DNA from: Lingula anatina
Lineage: Eukaryota > Brachiopoda > Lingulata > Lingulida > Lingulidae
Direction: 5' to 3'
Length of the DNA: 64,000 bases
Assembly (NCBI RefSeq): GCF_001039355.2
Contig: NW_019775610.1
Location: 1-64,000, forward strand
The translations under genes and the position numbers were made by a program. Position 1 is the stretch's first letter. Each line of letters starts with the position of its first letter. Shown here piece after piece: positions 27,001 to 42,300 of this stretch. The notes below the pieces were generated by a model that was not told where the DNA came from, searched no databases, and saw only the letters and a list, made by a program, of their open reading frames with translations.

Positions 27001-30000
27001 TACAAACCACACTTGACTAAAAATGTTCCTTGCTCTCCAAAACATGTAAGTCTAATCAATCAAACCTATATCAGAACAACAGACACCTGGAAGTAGATAA
27101 CCTCCATACAAAAATGTGCTCAAAGACCTTTACTGAAAACACCATTTTTTCTCGAATTATAATTTCTGAAGACACGCATGTATTTCCCTTGATGAAATGT
27201 AAAGGGCACATTCAAAGAAAAATGCACAATTTTCACTTATCTAATAAAAATGCTTTTTTTTTTTTTTTGCATATATTGTTTAATGTTATGAATTAGGGGA
27301 TTCTAAATCAAACCTCAAACATTCACATAAAACTGAACAGAACATTTGTACAACACAACATATAATGTCAGCCATTCCTGTGAAATCACTATAAAAGGGT
27401 AGATCACATCAGAGAATCAAGCATCAAATGCTGCACCTTATTTATATTTAACATCTCTCATTACACACATTTTCCTAACAACTTGTTGGCATTTTTTAGT
27501 ACATCCAGGCCACAAGCAATAACGGTCAATATCCTATGTCTGAAGTTTCACCTGGATTCCCTTTAAAGTTAATGGTCAGTGTTTGAACAGATAAATCTCC
27601 CAGTGCACAGTGCCAGTTAATGTGGTCAACTGTAACCTTTAACGGCCTTCATCACCTTTTAGTGAACTTTAAAACCAATCGGTCAATTGAGGTAACTACT
27701 CCCTTGTGTTATCTCAAGTCATTTTTAATCAAAAAGAACAAGATGACAGGATACATTTCGCACACAAAAAAGTATCTCATCCATGCAAACAACAAATAAA
27801 GAGTCAGCAGAGCTCAAGTCATAGATAAATGTGTATCATAGGCAAAGACAGAAGTAAACAAAGACAAGGGTATCTTTACGTTGCACATACAGCATTTAAA
27901 ATTCTACTTAATTCCACTTTTTAAATATGTTTATCCTTCATCAGCTTGGTATTTGAATATAATATAAATTGGCCTCCGATCAAGTTGGAAGCAAACTAAA
28001 AATAGGAAAAATTTTCCAGCTTGAGTTAAATAATTATGATATATATTTTACGGATATCACTGCTTTGGGCATGAATACAAAGTCAGTCCTGCCATGATTC
28101 CTGTAATCTTCAAAACATATAGTTTTAGATATATAGCCTTTTAAGAGATGTTTTCCAACATAATTTCCATTTATAAGATATCTGTGGATGTTGCCTTTAT
28201 GTGTAAGTGCAAAATACATGATAAATCTTGTTCTCTATATACACAGTAACAGAAGACAATTGAAATATGAAAAATTCCACTTTTAGCTGCCCAGTGTTTC
28301 ATCACAAAAAATACAAGCCTTCTCTTTGTGTTACATTAAAGGTGAAACAGTAAGTTTTTTTCAACTATTTTCATTAAAGTTATGCAAAATAGGGAACCGA
28401 ATTTAGTTGTCCAAATCCTATATCAGCGTCATCTCTTTGAGCAAAAAAAGAAAACTAAAAATCCTTTCTGCCTATAGCACGACCTTGGGTTACTCTTAAG
28501 AATGGATCTATAGAAATCTCATCTGCAAGTCTATTCATCTTTCATGCGGCCGTGACAAGATAATCATTATGAATTTCAGCTTATTTCATGAATGGCCTTT
28601 TTGAATAACATTCACTTATAAAGGAAAAATGTGACACTGCTTTGGTGTTTCAGCAGTTGTATGACACCTTGTACACTCAAAATGATGCAATGCACAATTT
28701 AAATTAAGTGCCACTCAAAATGACATACGTATACTTGGGAACCAGAAATCTCTTCAGCATGTGAACAATCACAGCTATTTTCACGTAGTGAGACCATAAG
28801 TGAAGCCATCATATATGCATGCATCCCACATTGGGCCAATTATAAATTGAATAAAAATAAACTGAATTATAATGGATCAAAGATCCCACCATGCTTAAGA
28901 ATGTGTAATTGCTGTGCACTTTTTAAGATAATCTTATAAATTTCCAAGCCAGTGAACTAATACAACTGCTTTTAGTCTATTACCTTTCCTTCATTATACT
29001 AAACACCAACGAAGGATTCAAAGATCATCCTTATCTCTGCTATAAAGAGGAAATGATTGACCACTCAAGTATCCTTTTAATTCTGGAGAACATGTGCACT
29101 TAAAGTCTCAGTATAACACAGATAGACCACTTAACGAGGGTTAGTGACATTTGCATTAACAATGCAACTTACAGACAATTTAACATAGAATCATTAGCAT
29201 ACTATTAAGTTGTTGAAAACATCCAAGACAATGATAGCACAATCTTCCACTGTGAGACTAGCTGTGATTCTTTTTCAGAGTTATTTGCTATCACATTTTT
29301 TTTTTTGGTTTGGTTAACTTTTAACTTTTCATTTTTCTCACCTTTTTCTTTTTAAGATGTTGGTGGTGGCAGGGGCACATGCATAAACAAGCAAAAGAAG
29401 ACCTTTTAATCGAAAATATGCATGTTCGATTGCCAAGGTAATACTAATAAAAAAGTCAATTACTGCTAGTTAGACCTGTATGTAAAAGTACTTCGACCTA
29501 TGTACTGGCAGGGAATTTGCCAAGTCCCTTTCATTCTTGTTTGCCTTCTGAGCATAACATGTCTGGTATAGTAATCTTATCAATGAATTAACCCCATATG
29601 CCCTTCTTAAATCCTATATCCAATCTAAACCTGCTGCATAGAACCATGAAAAGTCTGTATCAATTATTAGCTCACTGCTCCTAAGATATTCTAATATTAA
29701 CTTACTAAATATAGGTTATTATTATCATTTTTTATACTAAATATATGTGCAATATGACAGCATTTTAATTCTCATACTTCAAACAAATAATTAAGATATT
29801 GAATGTCTGGGATTGCGATCATTCATTATCATTGTTCTTGGAAAACTCAATACTAATTGTAATTAGGTTGCTAAAAGACATGTACCGTGACAACAACAAT
29901 TGTAGCACTTAAAATAAACTTTTCTTAAAATAACCAAAAAGAAAAGATACTTACCAACATTAAATAACACTAGTGCCTTTAAAAGTACATATTCCTCCTT

Positions 30001-30325
30001 TGTGACTCTGAGATTTGTCAGTCTTTGAGCAAGTTTGCGACAGTATTTGTCTAAAGTCACTGGGCCATTACAGTTCACGACATCTTCCTCTGTGAGAGAG
30101 AAGTCCTCCGCAAACACAAAGCTATATGAATATGGACAAGAGCGAAAGCAAGAGCTAAGGTTGAGAATCTCAATCCAAGACCATTGTAGTAGATTCATTT
30201 GATCCGACAGTGATAGTGGTGNGAAAAAACCTGAAATAAAAAATGACTATAACTTAATCAAATCACAAATTGTGATAATGAAAAATTGCATAAGATCCAA
30301 TGAATAGAGTAATTACCAATAGTAA

Positions 30326-30368
<43 letters not shown>

Positions 30369-33300
30369 TATGTGTGTGTGTGCGTGTATTTGCATGTTTA
30401 GACATAACGTGTGGGTGTATATGCAAGATAGGCTATGTGTCAGAACATATGGAAATAAGGGCACTGCACATACTTAAAGCCAAACTGATATACATGTACT
30501 TTAAACATGTTCCTGCAGATTTGTGCTCACACATTCATATAACCAGCAGAAACTAACAGAACTTTAAATTAAGTAGCAAGACATGGCAATTTAAAAAGCT
30601 TCTAATAGAGCCTAAAACAAATGTTGATATTTTTGAAATTGGATCATTTCTAATATTACAGCAAGTAAAGCTGCTTTGCCCTACATAGAGGAATAGTCCT
30701 TCATGACTAATAGTACAGAACTGCGGGATGCATTGTGATATACAGCAACATCAATCAAATGAGAAGTAGATGGCTTCCACATTACAGAAGCTCACAGGTA
30801 GATGAAGGGCCTTGAAATTGTATCCACAGAGACAAAACAAGGCACTTGTTAACATTTAAGCTGCAATTACTCCAATTTCGATATGCCTTTCTTGTCTAGA
30901 ACAATATTAGCTGATAATTGTAAAATAATTAGGGGGACAGCACCAAGCTGAAATGATATGATATAATATAACCTAGTTGCAATAATAATACACTGGTTTA
31001 TTATTATTATTATTTATTTCTACTTAGCTAAGATCAAAACACTCAAGTGGTTCACATTTATCTGACCAGAATGTGCAAATGTCCCTCTTGAGAAATGTTG
31101 AACACCTTTTAGCAATTTTTGATTTATATCCTCAAATGGCTAATGGAAGGTTGGAACACAGCAACAGTCATACTACAATGCTGGTATTTTCAAGGAGTGT
31201 CTCACGAAAAGATGTTTTTCTAATTAAACTATTGTTCATGACTTTACTTGTTCTTGTCTAAAACATATCAGGTGCCCAAAATTAAACAAAAACATTTGTT
31301 TCCAGTGTTCATTTTTCTTTTTACCTTTACTATGAAATATTATCCATTTTATTAAACATTAAATTAAATTTGGATCGGATAAAAAGGTAGCTTAAGAATT
31401 TCCTTTAACAGTCACACAGGCAAAATTATAGGTTTAAAACATAATCAAAGATATTCTTGCAACTGAAAGGAGTTGTATTCTGTTATAAAAGTCTAACAGA
31501 GAACTATCAAAGTTTAAACTATTATTAAAATGTAAGGAAAATAAAACATGAAAAGCAACTAAGCATTTTAATTTATTTTGATACATAAAGAAATTTAAAA
31601 AAACTAACATTCTAAATCTATCTACAAATAGTAAAACAATTTCAATTTTGGGGGACCTTTTCTTGTAAAAAAAAAAAAAAAAAAAAAGAACAATGTTTTT
31701 GGGTGTAAGTTTAGATTCTTGTACTTATAATGAAATTAGAATTTTTAAAAAAATATTTTTGTGTGTATGTTTAGATTCTTGTACTTATGATGAAATTAGA
31801 ATTTTAAAAAATCAATTATTTCCAGTTCTATATAAGTTCTCAACTATATCTCTCTCTCAGTGTACCTGGAACCTGTTTAGCCCATCCAATTGTTGATACC
31901 AGTTCCCTGTCAGCAAGATCTGATAGCGTTGCCATCAGCTTGATTTCACTTATTGGCAAGTCAAGATCTGGTTGAGCTTGAAGTCTTTCTGGTTCTGCCT
32001 CCAGTAGGGATGTAACCAATTCATTCTCTGATATATATAGTCCTGAAATATACATATATATATATATACACACATAAATATATAACATATATACAATGCT
32101 ATTCTAGGGTAAGTTGGTGCTACTGTAGACATATTATTGCATACAAAAAAGGCTTCTTAAAGTTATGGCCCTAAAATTTCTAAATGATGTTTGAACATTT
32201 TTGAAACAAACAAACCCCAAATAAAATGTTCATTTTCCATTGGCAAAGGAATAATTGTAGGCACAGAATATCCCATGTTCAATTTGTGCCAGAACATGTT
32301 TTCAACCTCTTGCAATTATAAGTCACAAGGCTTGGTTTTGTATTTAGACTTTTGTTTAAGTGTAAAATTCTAGCCTCAACCATGGAATATTTAAGTCATA
32401 AAATGGTTATAAATAACATAACTAGCCTTAGTTGAGCCCTATGCTTCTCATATTACCAAATGCTTGCCAACTTCAAAAATACTCATGCAAAAGCAAAAAA
32501 AGCATATCGTAGATGTATATCTTGTCATAAATTTATTAAGGAACTGAAGCCAGTCATCATGTGAAATAAACATCACACCAATCTGCATTATTTTTGACAA
32601 GTAAAGTGGTATTTTGAGACCCATTCATTACTATCTGTCAGAATGCAGAAGAATATCATATCTTCAATTATCACCAAGGATGTCACAAGCAGCATCTACT
32701 TTTACTAGAGGTAAGACATTACTTTCTTAGAAAAAGGCAATTAGAAAACTTGCTTTGTAGTTTGATAAATATCAGACTCATTTATAGTTTTTCTCATTAT
32801 GAAAAACAGGAACTGGTGGATATAAGAAGGTAGGTGGAGCCACATCTGCCAAAGCCACACAACTAATGTTAGTAATTAACCCACACCTTCCTTTAAGTCA
32901 AGTTGTTGTAGTGAAAAATTTTGGTAAAAATCAAATCATTTAGTTATACTTGATGGTTACTTCTTTGCTCCATTTCCTTATCTCTCAAAAGTTCAAACCT
33001 CAGCAAAGCCTTTAAGAGCTTATTTTGATCGACTTTTTCAAACTTAAGTTAATGACCCTTGCAACTATCTTAACTCATCAATTTCAGGCACATTAGCCCT
33101 ATACTTATTTACTATGGCTTGCTTCACATTCAACAGAGAGAATTTGGAAAATCAATCCTAATGAAACTTATTTAAGAAAAGCTTAACAGATGTCCAATTC
33201 CGAATACTTTATAGGGCAGTATTCATGGGCTTCCCTTTAGACTCTTTTTCTAGTTGGCTTTCTTTCATTTGTTGTATGTATGAGCAGACATGAGGCCAAA

Positions 33301-36300
33301 CTAAACCACTGCCATGAGCTCTAGTTATGAATTAATGCATAATCTACATCATCTTCATCCACTAACTGTAAAAAAAATCAGTTAAAAAAAATTCAACCAA
33401 AATAACAAAGTTTTCATTAACCAAATTTACCAAAAACTGTCTCAAGATATTAGTCAAAAGAGAAAGTGGTTAATATTCAACTGTTTGTGTAATGTTGATA
33501 AGCAAGGTGGATCTTCAAGTTACTAATTCAGATATAAACCAATTTTGCTCTTCAAAAAATACTGTTTTTCAAAAGTTCCCTAAAGGATGTCTTAATCTGT
33601 TGCTGAGATACAACATAGGCTAGGGTAAAAACGGTTGATTTTATCCTATATGTGTAACCCGAAATACCTTTTCTCTTTAATCCCGATATTCAAGGAACAA
33701 GAGAGGAAAATTGATTAAATGCCAGTGGCTAACATATCAAGCCACAGTTCTGCATTAAAGATAGGATCAAGATTAACTTTTCTTAACATGCAAATAAGCC
33801 CAGGGATTTCCAATGCAGAAGCATGACCAAGTGTGATGTCGATTAATGCAACTCCATTAAAGTGAGGTACTGAAAGCAGGCTAAATGGTCCATAAGAAAA
33901 ACTGATTTGCACATTAATGCACTTATTTTTGTTTGAGCTTTTTGTGATTTATGTATTTAAACAGTACTTTGGATTGCCCATTAATACATGAAACAACAGA
34001 AACCCCAGACATACTTAAGAAGAAAAAGATATTGTTATGGATATCAACCTTGTTTTTTTTTTTTTAAACCTGCCACTTGCATCTTAAGAACTTAACCTAG
34101 CTATTTCATTAGTAACAGATGAAAATGAGCGGGATAAGTTCTATTTCATTTCTCAAATCCGTTCAACTTAAGAGATAAAAAGCCTTCCCCCCCCCCCACC
34201 CTTTTTTTTAGCAACAGACCTGTATATTTTTCATAAAATTTTTGTTCTATTTAGAAAATTAAGGTGTAAAGCACTCAACACAAACATCTTATTCCACTAA
34301 CAAAAGCTTTAGCCCAGGTCCCCAGCCTTGCTATATATGCGCCTTTGGACCTAAAACATCTATTATTTCCCCTGGTCTCATTCCAAACCAACCCTTGAAC
34401 TACAGTGATTAGAGCTTCTCCACCAATTTTTTTCAAGGATAATAGCACTTACATAGCGTTACCAGTTTTTTAGGGAATCCAGGGACAAATGCATCAGATG
34501 ACAATTTAATCTTTCAGAAATGAGAGCTCCAAATGTCAATTTTTCCCAGCCAATATTAATTTGGAAAATGCATACCACAACCAAGGCACTGGACAGCCAT
34601 TATAGATAACAAAATTATGGATGTAAGCCAGGCAATGAACTGGGATATAACGGCATTATCAAAGGACACTAGTGATGTTTCAGCAGCTCTCTGCTAGAAC
34701 GCCTGTAACATGGTTTATTTGCCACTGTTTTAATGCAAGAGGTGAATGTACTTTTAAGTCTGTGCACGGATTATTGTTACCTTTCTGCACTCAAATGTAT
34801 ATATTTAAATCGATTTAACAACTTACCATCTATACATGGATGTGACCTTTTGGCAATGACAACATGAGTATAAGTTGAGTCCGGAGGTCGTTTGTTCAGG
34901 TGGTATTTCTGTCGACCACCTCGCACCCTATCTAACCGCACACCTGAATAAAACAATAACACACAATTTTAATTTTCCAGTAGTAAATCAATAATTATTC
35001 AGAAGGTCTCATTTTTAGACCTTAACGCTTTTCTTTCACCTCATATTCTGTGCCAAATAATGCTGGAAAGAATCATGACACGCATATATGCACTGGAAAA
35101 AAAAACAAGTAACAATTTTAAAAAAATGCTTGTGATCTTTATGTATGGCAACATGAGAATCATATCAGGAGCATGTTTCATGAAAATAACTGTGATTTGT
35201 GTATTAAAAAGATGGAGAAGTGGAAATGTCAAAGGAGGGCAGTTTTAACTGGTTTAGATTCTTCCCAGGGCTAAGGTAGGAAATGGGAGGAGATTCTGAA
35301 TGCACAAAGATATTAAGATAGAGATGATTGATACTGTTTCAGAACTCAAGGCACATTCTTAGTCCATCTGCAATGCAAAAACTTGGAACGTGCTAGGTCA
35401 GCAGAGGGAGCCACTATGTGTGCCACCATCACTGTACATACAGTTACAGTAAAGATCTGTGCCCTGAGCCTATATCGCTGTGAGGGTGGATAAAAATCAA
35501 CTGTAAGGCACTCAGTTAATCTAGCCCAATTGGACTGGAAATCCACCTTTAGAAATGAGTACTGTCATCTATTTAATTTCCAACCTCAACCATTCCAAAA
35601 ATGGGATAGAAGAGATACATAAAATGTGCTAAAGTCATTACATTAGGCTGTAAGTATGTGTTCTTTCTCTCATGTAACCTAGGACATCATGTTCTGTTAT
35701 ATCTCACATTGTTTTCTTTTTCTAATCTTTTTTTCATGCTAAAATTATGCCAAATTTGATTAAAACATGATCAATGAGTAACTGAGTATGCATGAAGAAA
35801 GTGAATGAACCTTTATTTCTGCTAATAATGCTGAACTTACTCCCTTGGTGTACGTAGTCAACACCTACACTTCAGACAGAAGAAGAGGTAACAGTTGTAA
35901 TAGTGAAATGCCAGAATATGTAGAATAAAGTGAACTTCTGGTAACATGCCAGTCATAGAATTTAAAGCCTGTTGCCATGCAGTCAGTGATCTCAGTGTGC
36001 ATGTAGGAGGGACCCCTGACTGCTGTGAGACATATCAATTGGGAAGGTATGAACACTTAACAACCTGCAACAGGAACACGCAACCATATACCTCACCATA
36101 CTAGATATGTATTACAAAAATACAGGTATAAACTCTACTGTATGGAATGTTGCTACAATAATATAAAGCTAAAGAAATGCAGAGGCAAACAAGTCACATA
36201 ATTGTGATCATATATAGCAAACCATGTTAGGTTTTCATTACAACTGTAACATATTTATTTATTTATTTATTTTTGTTTGCTAAATTTTGTTTGGCTAAAA

Positions 36301-39300
36301 GACAAAATACGAAACATCTCATTTTAATGATTTCATTTATTCATTTCATTATCAATTTGTTGGATATTTGTCATTGATTTGGATGAAATATATCTTGTCT
36401 GAGTGAGTGTTTGACATACTTTTATAACCACTGTTCATATATATAAAAATAAATAATTGATTGAAGACGTGTAGGCAAAAATTAGGACTGTTGTGCAAAT
36501 CCAGCAAACTGAGATGACTTGAAAGGATTAATTATGTATGAAAGTTATAAATCAATCAACATTTAGTACTATTACCAGTGAACAGAACTGATAATATCAA
36601 CCAACCATCAGAGACAACAGGAATTATTTAGGTGGATATATATCACGTTACCGGGTAGTATAGATACGTAATGAATAACAGAATTAATGAATCAAAATTA
36701 AGGAAGATAAAATTTATTGGACTTTTTGGATTCAATAATTAATCACACATGCAATCACTAAATAATCAGTAACAAGGGCAGATCCTGGGGAGAAAAAATG
36801 GACAGTAACCTAATAGCCTACCTGATGTACATGTTCACACATACTTACTAAATTATAATCAAATTAAAAGTTTGAATGTTTCAAAACATGCAAATGTACT
36901 TGGAATTACAGGTGCATGTAGGTGTACCATTTTTTATTTATTTTTTTCCACTGATTGTATTATGCCTGCACACATAGTCCACAGGCACCATTTGGGTAAG
37001 AGGCGCCTGAGTTCACTTTCACACCCGGAAGATTTCGCAATACCTGGTGCACACATACCCACATGCTAAATTCCGAAACAAACATCCTCTCTGTGACCCC
37101 AATAGTTCAGTAAGAATAACACATCAACATGACCTTGGGTCGGTTGCCTACAGATAATGCACTGTGAAAACAAAGGGTGAAGTGATGGTGTCTTCAAACA
37201 TGCCTATGTTCTGACTGTTAACTAATGCCTTAAGCTCTGCATATTTGTCTCATTAAAAAAACTACAAACTCTTCCCAACAAAGTTGATCAGAAGATACTA
37301 TAGGTGTGCATATGTGTGCATGTGTGTGTGTGTGTGTGGNNNNNNNNNNNNNNNNNNNNNTTAAGTGGGGGGGGGGGGGGGGGGGGGAGAACCATCCTAT
37401 AGACCAGAAAAGGCTTGGATTCTGCTATAAAAATTTGATCTACCAGGGCCCCATAACTCGAAAGCATTGCGCATTGTGACAGAGCGCAAGCGTCTTGATT
37501 CCATAACTCATACTCGCCCCATATAATACATTGCAGCCTCTATGTGATATCGCTATTCGCAATACGCGATGCTTTTGAGTTATGGGGCCCAGGTTTTATG
37601 ACATCTTTCAAGTTATGGGTCTACTAAGGAAGTAAAAATTAGATCCCCTTTTAAAGGAAAGAACCCCAATTTGTAATTTTTGGTTACTTTATTCTGGTGG
37701 GTACATTTTTTATATGTTAGTAAAAACTCTGCAGAAGTAGACAATTGTAGACAAGGAATATTATCACATTTCAGCATTACAACTGACTTGACTTTTGTCT
37801 GACTTAAGACTGTTTGAAGTATTATCTTATTCAGTCCTATACAATGCTTCTAAAGAGTTCCGTTTTGTGACATGCTATTGTGTTCAGTGAGGTAATATAT
37901 TTCTACTTTAAAGCCACAGACACCACGAGGCGCAATGCCTGTTTATAACGTGCAATGATTTTTATAGACTTGTTTAGGTTAAGGTGACCCAGACACCCAC
38001 CCTTAGCCTCAAAACTGAGGCAAAACTTAGCCAAAAGATTTTCAAATAGAAATACCCTAATCTAGGAAATGCATTTCATCTTTTATAAGATGAACTGATG
38101 AGATCCTTTGTTGCATCAACAGGATGGCAGACATTGAAGCAGAGGAGACGTGGCAGAAGATCTCCTCTACCCACCTCCTCACATTCATAATGGAGAAGTG
38201 CTAAGGAACTTTGAGCTTCCCACAAGGCTGTAATGGAATTACAGAATCCTAGCCTGAATGAGTTACAATTCCCAAGACACTAAGAGACCAGTAAGCAACA
38301 GTCCTATATTAGAAAAGTTGATAACAATTCCTAGGATATAATATCTAGAAAAAATTCAGCTGGTGTGTCAATTTCCTTAAGTAGCATACTTATTATTTCC
38401 CTCGATTCTTAAAATATTTATAAGAAGAAAATCTACATATAGTTTACAGATCTTACTTTTCATTTAGTCCAATGTGTCCCCAATAAAACGTTCATAAAAA
38501 GTAAGAAATATCTTTTCTAAGCTCCTCTGCTTACAAAGAGAGAGAAAAGAGAGTAGATGGATTGAAGTGGAGAGGACACCCATTTGTACAATATCTAGAT
38601 TTTTTAAAAATGTATGTTATACACGTTTGATAAGCTGAGCTAATTTTCCAAAAATTTGCAACTGAAAATGAAAACAAATGTGATCAATATCCTGTTTGGA
38701 ATTACACAAGCTGATGAGTCCCTAAAATGGACATGAAAATACAGAAAATAGGTTGGCTGCTTCTTCAAACAGGCATAAGAACTCTGAAGGTCTGTAATAT
38801 GCTTCAGTGGTAAACTGGGTTCCTTCTAAAANATGGTATACTGGGTTCCTTCTAAAATAGAATTTCTTCTACAAAAACAGTTGGGTTATTATAGCTAAAT
38901 TAAAAAATGAAGTAAATCAACAAGAAATTTGAGACCAACAGGCAAAATGTTTTGCATTTTTCTTGCCAAATTAAAGCATGTTTAGATATTGGCTAAAAAG
39001 TTCTTGTTAAACTGAGGCCAGGTATATGGTTCTGAGGCCAGGTATATGGTCCAGTCACTACCAATGATATCTGCACAGGCCAGCCATATTGTTCATTAGG
39101 ATATCCTGAACCTGCACAGAGCCTGCAGCTTGTCTGCAGGAAGCTGATCTAATTACTGCACAATACAGGTGCCAAGAGAAATCCTCTGGCTCTTTCATCA
39201 TGATCATCTTCAAAGTTGCTTATTATCTGACCAATGGTAGTTCTCTGGGTTGTGATTTAATGATCAAGATCTATTTTTATTTAATTATTGATTTCAATGA

Positions 39301-42300
39301 AATTTAATCATATTTTTTTCATTATTTTCTTCTGCAAAAAATAGTATTTATCTTGGTCCAAAAAGCATGTTGTCTATGAGCCTCAGCCCTGGGACAATTG
39401 TGATCAAAACAAACTGGATGTTTTGTTCTTTGCTTTAGGGTGAAGGCTATGGGCAATGTCTTACCTTCTTTTAGCATGCCCATCAGCAGGCATTTTTTGA
39501 AACGACACGCCTGGCACGCTTTCCTCCTGCGTTTGTTGATTTCACAGTTGGCATTGGCTGGGCAGGTGTACTCAATGTTACCTGGAAAATAATAACAAGA
39601 CCTTGCAATCAATCTTGGAACTACTGCAAAGATCTTAACTGTCCCTTTCCCATGTTTAGATATCAAGTGCTATGTAAAGCACCTTTTTTATAAGCAAAGA
39701 TATGCAACAGGGTCAATTCAGGGATGAATAACACTGTTGTACTTAACAGTGTACATTTCTACATCAAACTACTTCACCTTCTTGCCACATTTGAAATATG
39801 AATCAAATTTTATAATACAAATTTTCTCACAGCTGGTTAGGCCAGGCCACAAACATAAATATAATTCCAATTCATACATATACAATGCAGCAAAACTAAT
39901 GCAACAAACACAAAACAGGTTCTTTTAAATGACCTCTTTCTTATTCAGGATATTTACCACTTAATTTAACTTTCATAACATGACATAACAATTTTTTCTG
40001 CTTGATTATCTTTAGCATGAAGTGTAAGAACAGGTGTGTTTTCTTGCACCAGGATTTTTTTATTCTTTTAATGACCAGGTTTAATAATACCAGCACATAC
40101 CTTGAGCAATGACATGGAATTAACTCACATCAAACCACTCAGGTATTCAGTGCTATATATACTCATTCTACAAGACATTTCACAGGCAAGATTACATGAT
40201 AAATTCCTCATACTTACTTGTAAAAAATTTATGCACAACAGTTAGAGAAGTAATTCTATTTAGTCCAAGTAATGATTTACAAAAATATTCCCAGTGCAGA
40301 AATGGCCTTGATTACATAATAGCAGCCTGTGGTCAAGTGTGATATCAGTGGCAAGAAATTAAATAGCATCATCTCTTCACCATAAATGCATATTTATGTC
40401 TTATAGTGTTTTAGTGATAATCAGTTGCTAGGTATCCGGCCTTCAATGTTTACATAAAACAAACAGGCTACTAAAATCTATCCTCAAATGTTGGTCTTAC
40501 CACTGGGGCTGAGCTTATGCAATACCTGGAAAATACTACCTGCAGTCCCAAAGGGCACTGAAAGTCAATACACCAGGCCATTTTTTGTGTGTAAATTGTT
40601 GGAAATTAGGAGGTTTATACCATGTTTTGCATTATTTACTAAGTATTGCAAAGCAATATTTGCAATTACTATGTTATTGATTCTAGCTGCACTATCATTA
40701 TTTGCTTCTTTACTTTCATTAAATGATGGATCAATTTTTTGCCTACTCCTTCTAAACATTCAGTGTTGCATAACATATATTTTTAACTCGCATTTTGCCT
40801 TTTCTTTTTTTTCTCTCTCGTTCAGATTTGTTCTGGTGTTGATAAGCTATGTAAATGGTGCCAGAGCACTGGCATTCACCTGATATGCCCCCTCACATCC
40901 AGGCACCTTATGCAACATCCCTGTTCATATAGACAGTCATAGGTCAGCTTGGGTCAACAGGACTCAGTCAGTTAATTGTCTCACACAGCCAGGACAGACT
41001 TAATTCAGTCCCTTATAACACCCTCAATCTAACTCGTTAAAAGCAGTCTTCTGTGTCTGTATAAATAACCAACCAGGGAACTATAAGGATTCATAAATTG
41101 AACAGTTACTGTCTATGGCTGCTGTTAATTTGGAGCAGGAAATTAATGGCAAGTGCAAGGAACTTTAAATAATTGACATATGTGAACACAGTATATTTAT
41201 GATTTAACCAAAATCATGTTTATCATGGAGCAAAATTAATATATTTATCTGTCTGTCTGTCTGTCTGTCTGTCCACCCTTCTTTTCATCTGATCCACGGA
41301 TAAAATATTGTGGACCCTACATGAAAGAAGGCCGACTAATCTGTTGATGGTCTCCCTACATCCACAGTGCTGTCCTTGCAGGGGTCTAGCAATTAAACCT
41401 TGGAGCCTTGATTTGATCTGTTTAATGGCGCGTGTGGAGGTGTGGAAACCATCAGTGGATTAGTAGGCTCTTCTTTCATGTAGGGTCCGCCATATTTGAT
41501 CTGTGGATCAGTTGATCCTTGGATCTTCTGTTCTGAATGAGCCAAAATTAGGAACCAAATTTGTGTTTTTTTTTTTTTTTTTTTTTTTTTTTGAAAATGC
41601 CAAAGTGAATGTCAACATAAAAATCCCAGAAGATGATACCACAGTCTGCTTGACTGGGTGGCATTTCATGCTGCTGCTGCCCAGCGTGATATCATTTTAA
41701 CAACTACTTGATCACAAACAAACCTGGGTAATGATCCGTAGAGGATGGGATTTCCAGCATAGATCACATTTCTCATGAACATTCAGGTGGCAGTGAACGT
41801 AAAAAATATTTTTTTGGTAACAGTAAATGCTGATATCAGTTCAAAACAGATTTTTAGGAAGAATATGCTCCTCTGCTAATTAACTGACAGATAACCTTCA
41901 GTCAATAATTGACTATTGAGTTTTGCCAAATAAATGTATAGGTAGTAATAGACTCAAGGGTGTTTTTTTAATTGATGATGAATTAGAATAGACCACAGAT
42001 CCAAATACTTGGTGAATTATTTAAAACGTACCCAATTTTCTTTTTGTCTAGGCCTGAGTAAATGGTTAAATACCATCAATATAGCCTCACATACAAGCTC
42101 TCTCATTTTATTGAATTCATACATAAAATAAGTATGAAAGCCATCTAAGCAATTTTCATCAAAATATACTGTGAGTAAGGCCATGTAAACAAGAAATTTG
42201 CAAATAAATGAGTGGTGAAATCAAAATCTGTCCCGTGATACTCCGGTTGCAGGGTTCTTGCATTCAAATGCAATAAAAAGGGAGTATGCAAATCAATGAG

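Larger units (their letters stand above)
34944..39464 (-). other. ERR intron between DBD exon 2 and the hinge exon
   Basis: A 4.5-kb intron containing a 145-bp inverted-repeat element (37446-37590), a TG microsatellite, an assembly gap at 37340-37360 and a single-N join at 38832. No nested gene was recognised. Confidence 0.6.

Noticed and set aside
30258-30556. Open frames of Thr-His and Val-Cys repeats on both strands
   Set aside because: They are translations of the TG microsatellite.
35346-35546. Possible SINE-like segment with a TATATCGCTG motif also seen near 16322
   Set aside because: The shared motif is short and I could not define ends, a tail or a target duplication.
40488-40883. 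131-codon hydrophobic plus-strand frame inside an ERR intron
   Set aside because: AT-rich sequence gives Phe/Leu/Ile-rich frames by chance; no motif, homologue or splice support.
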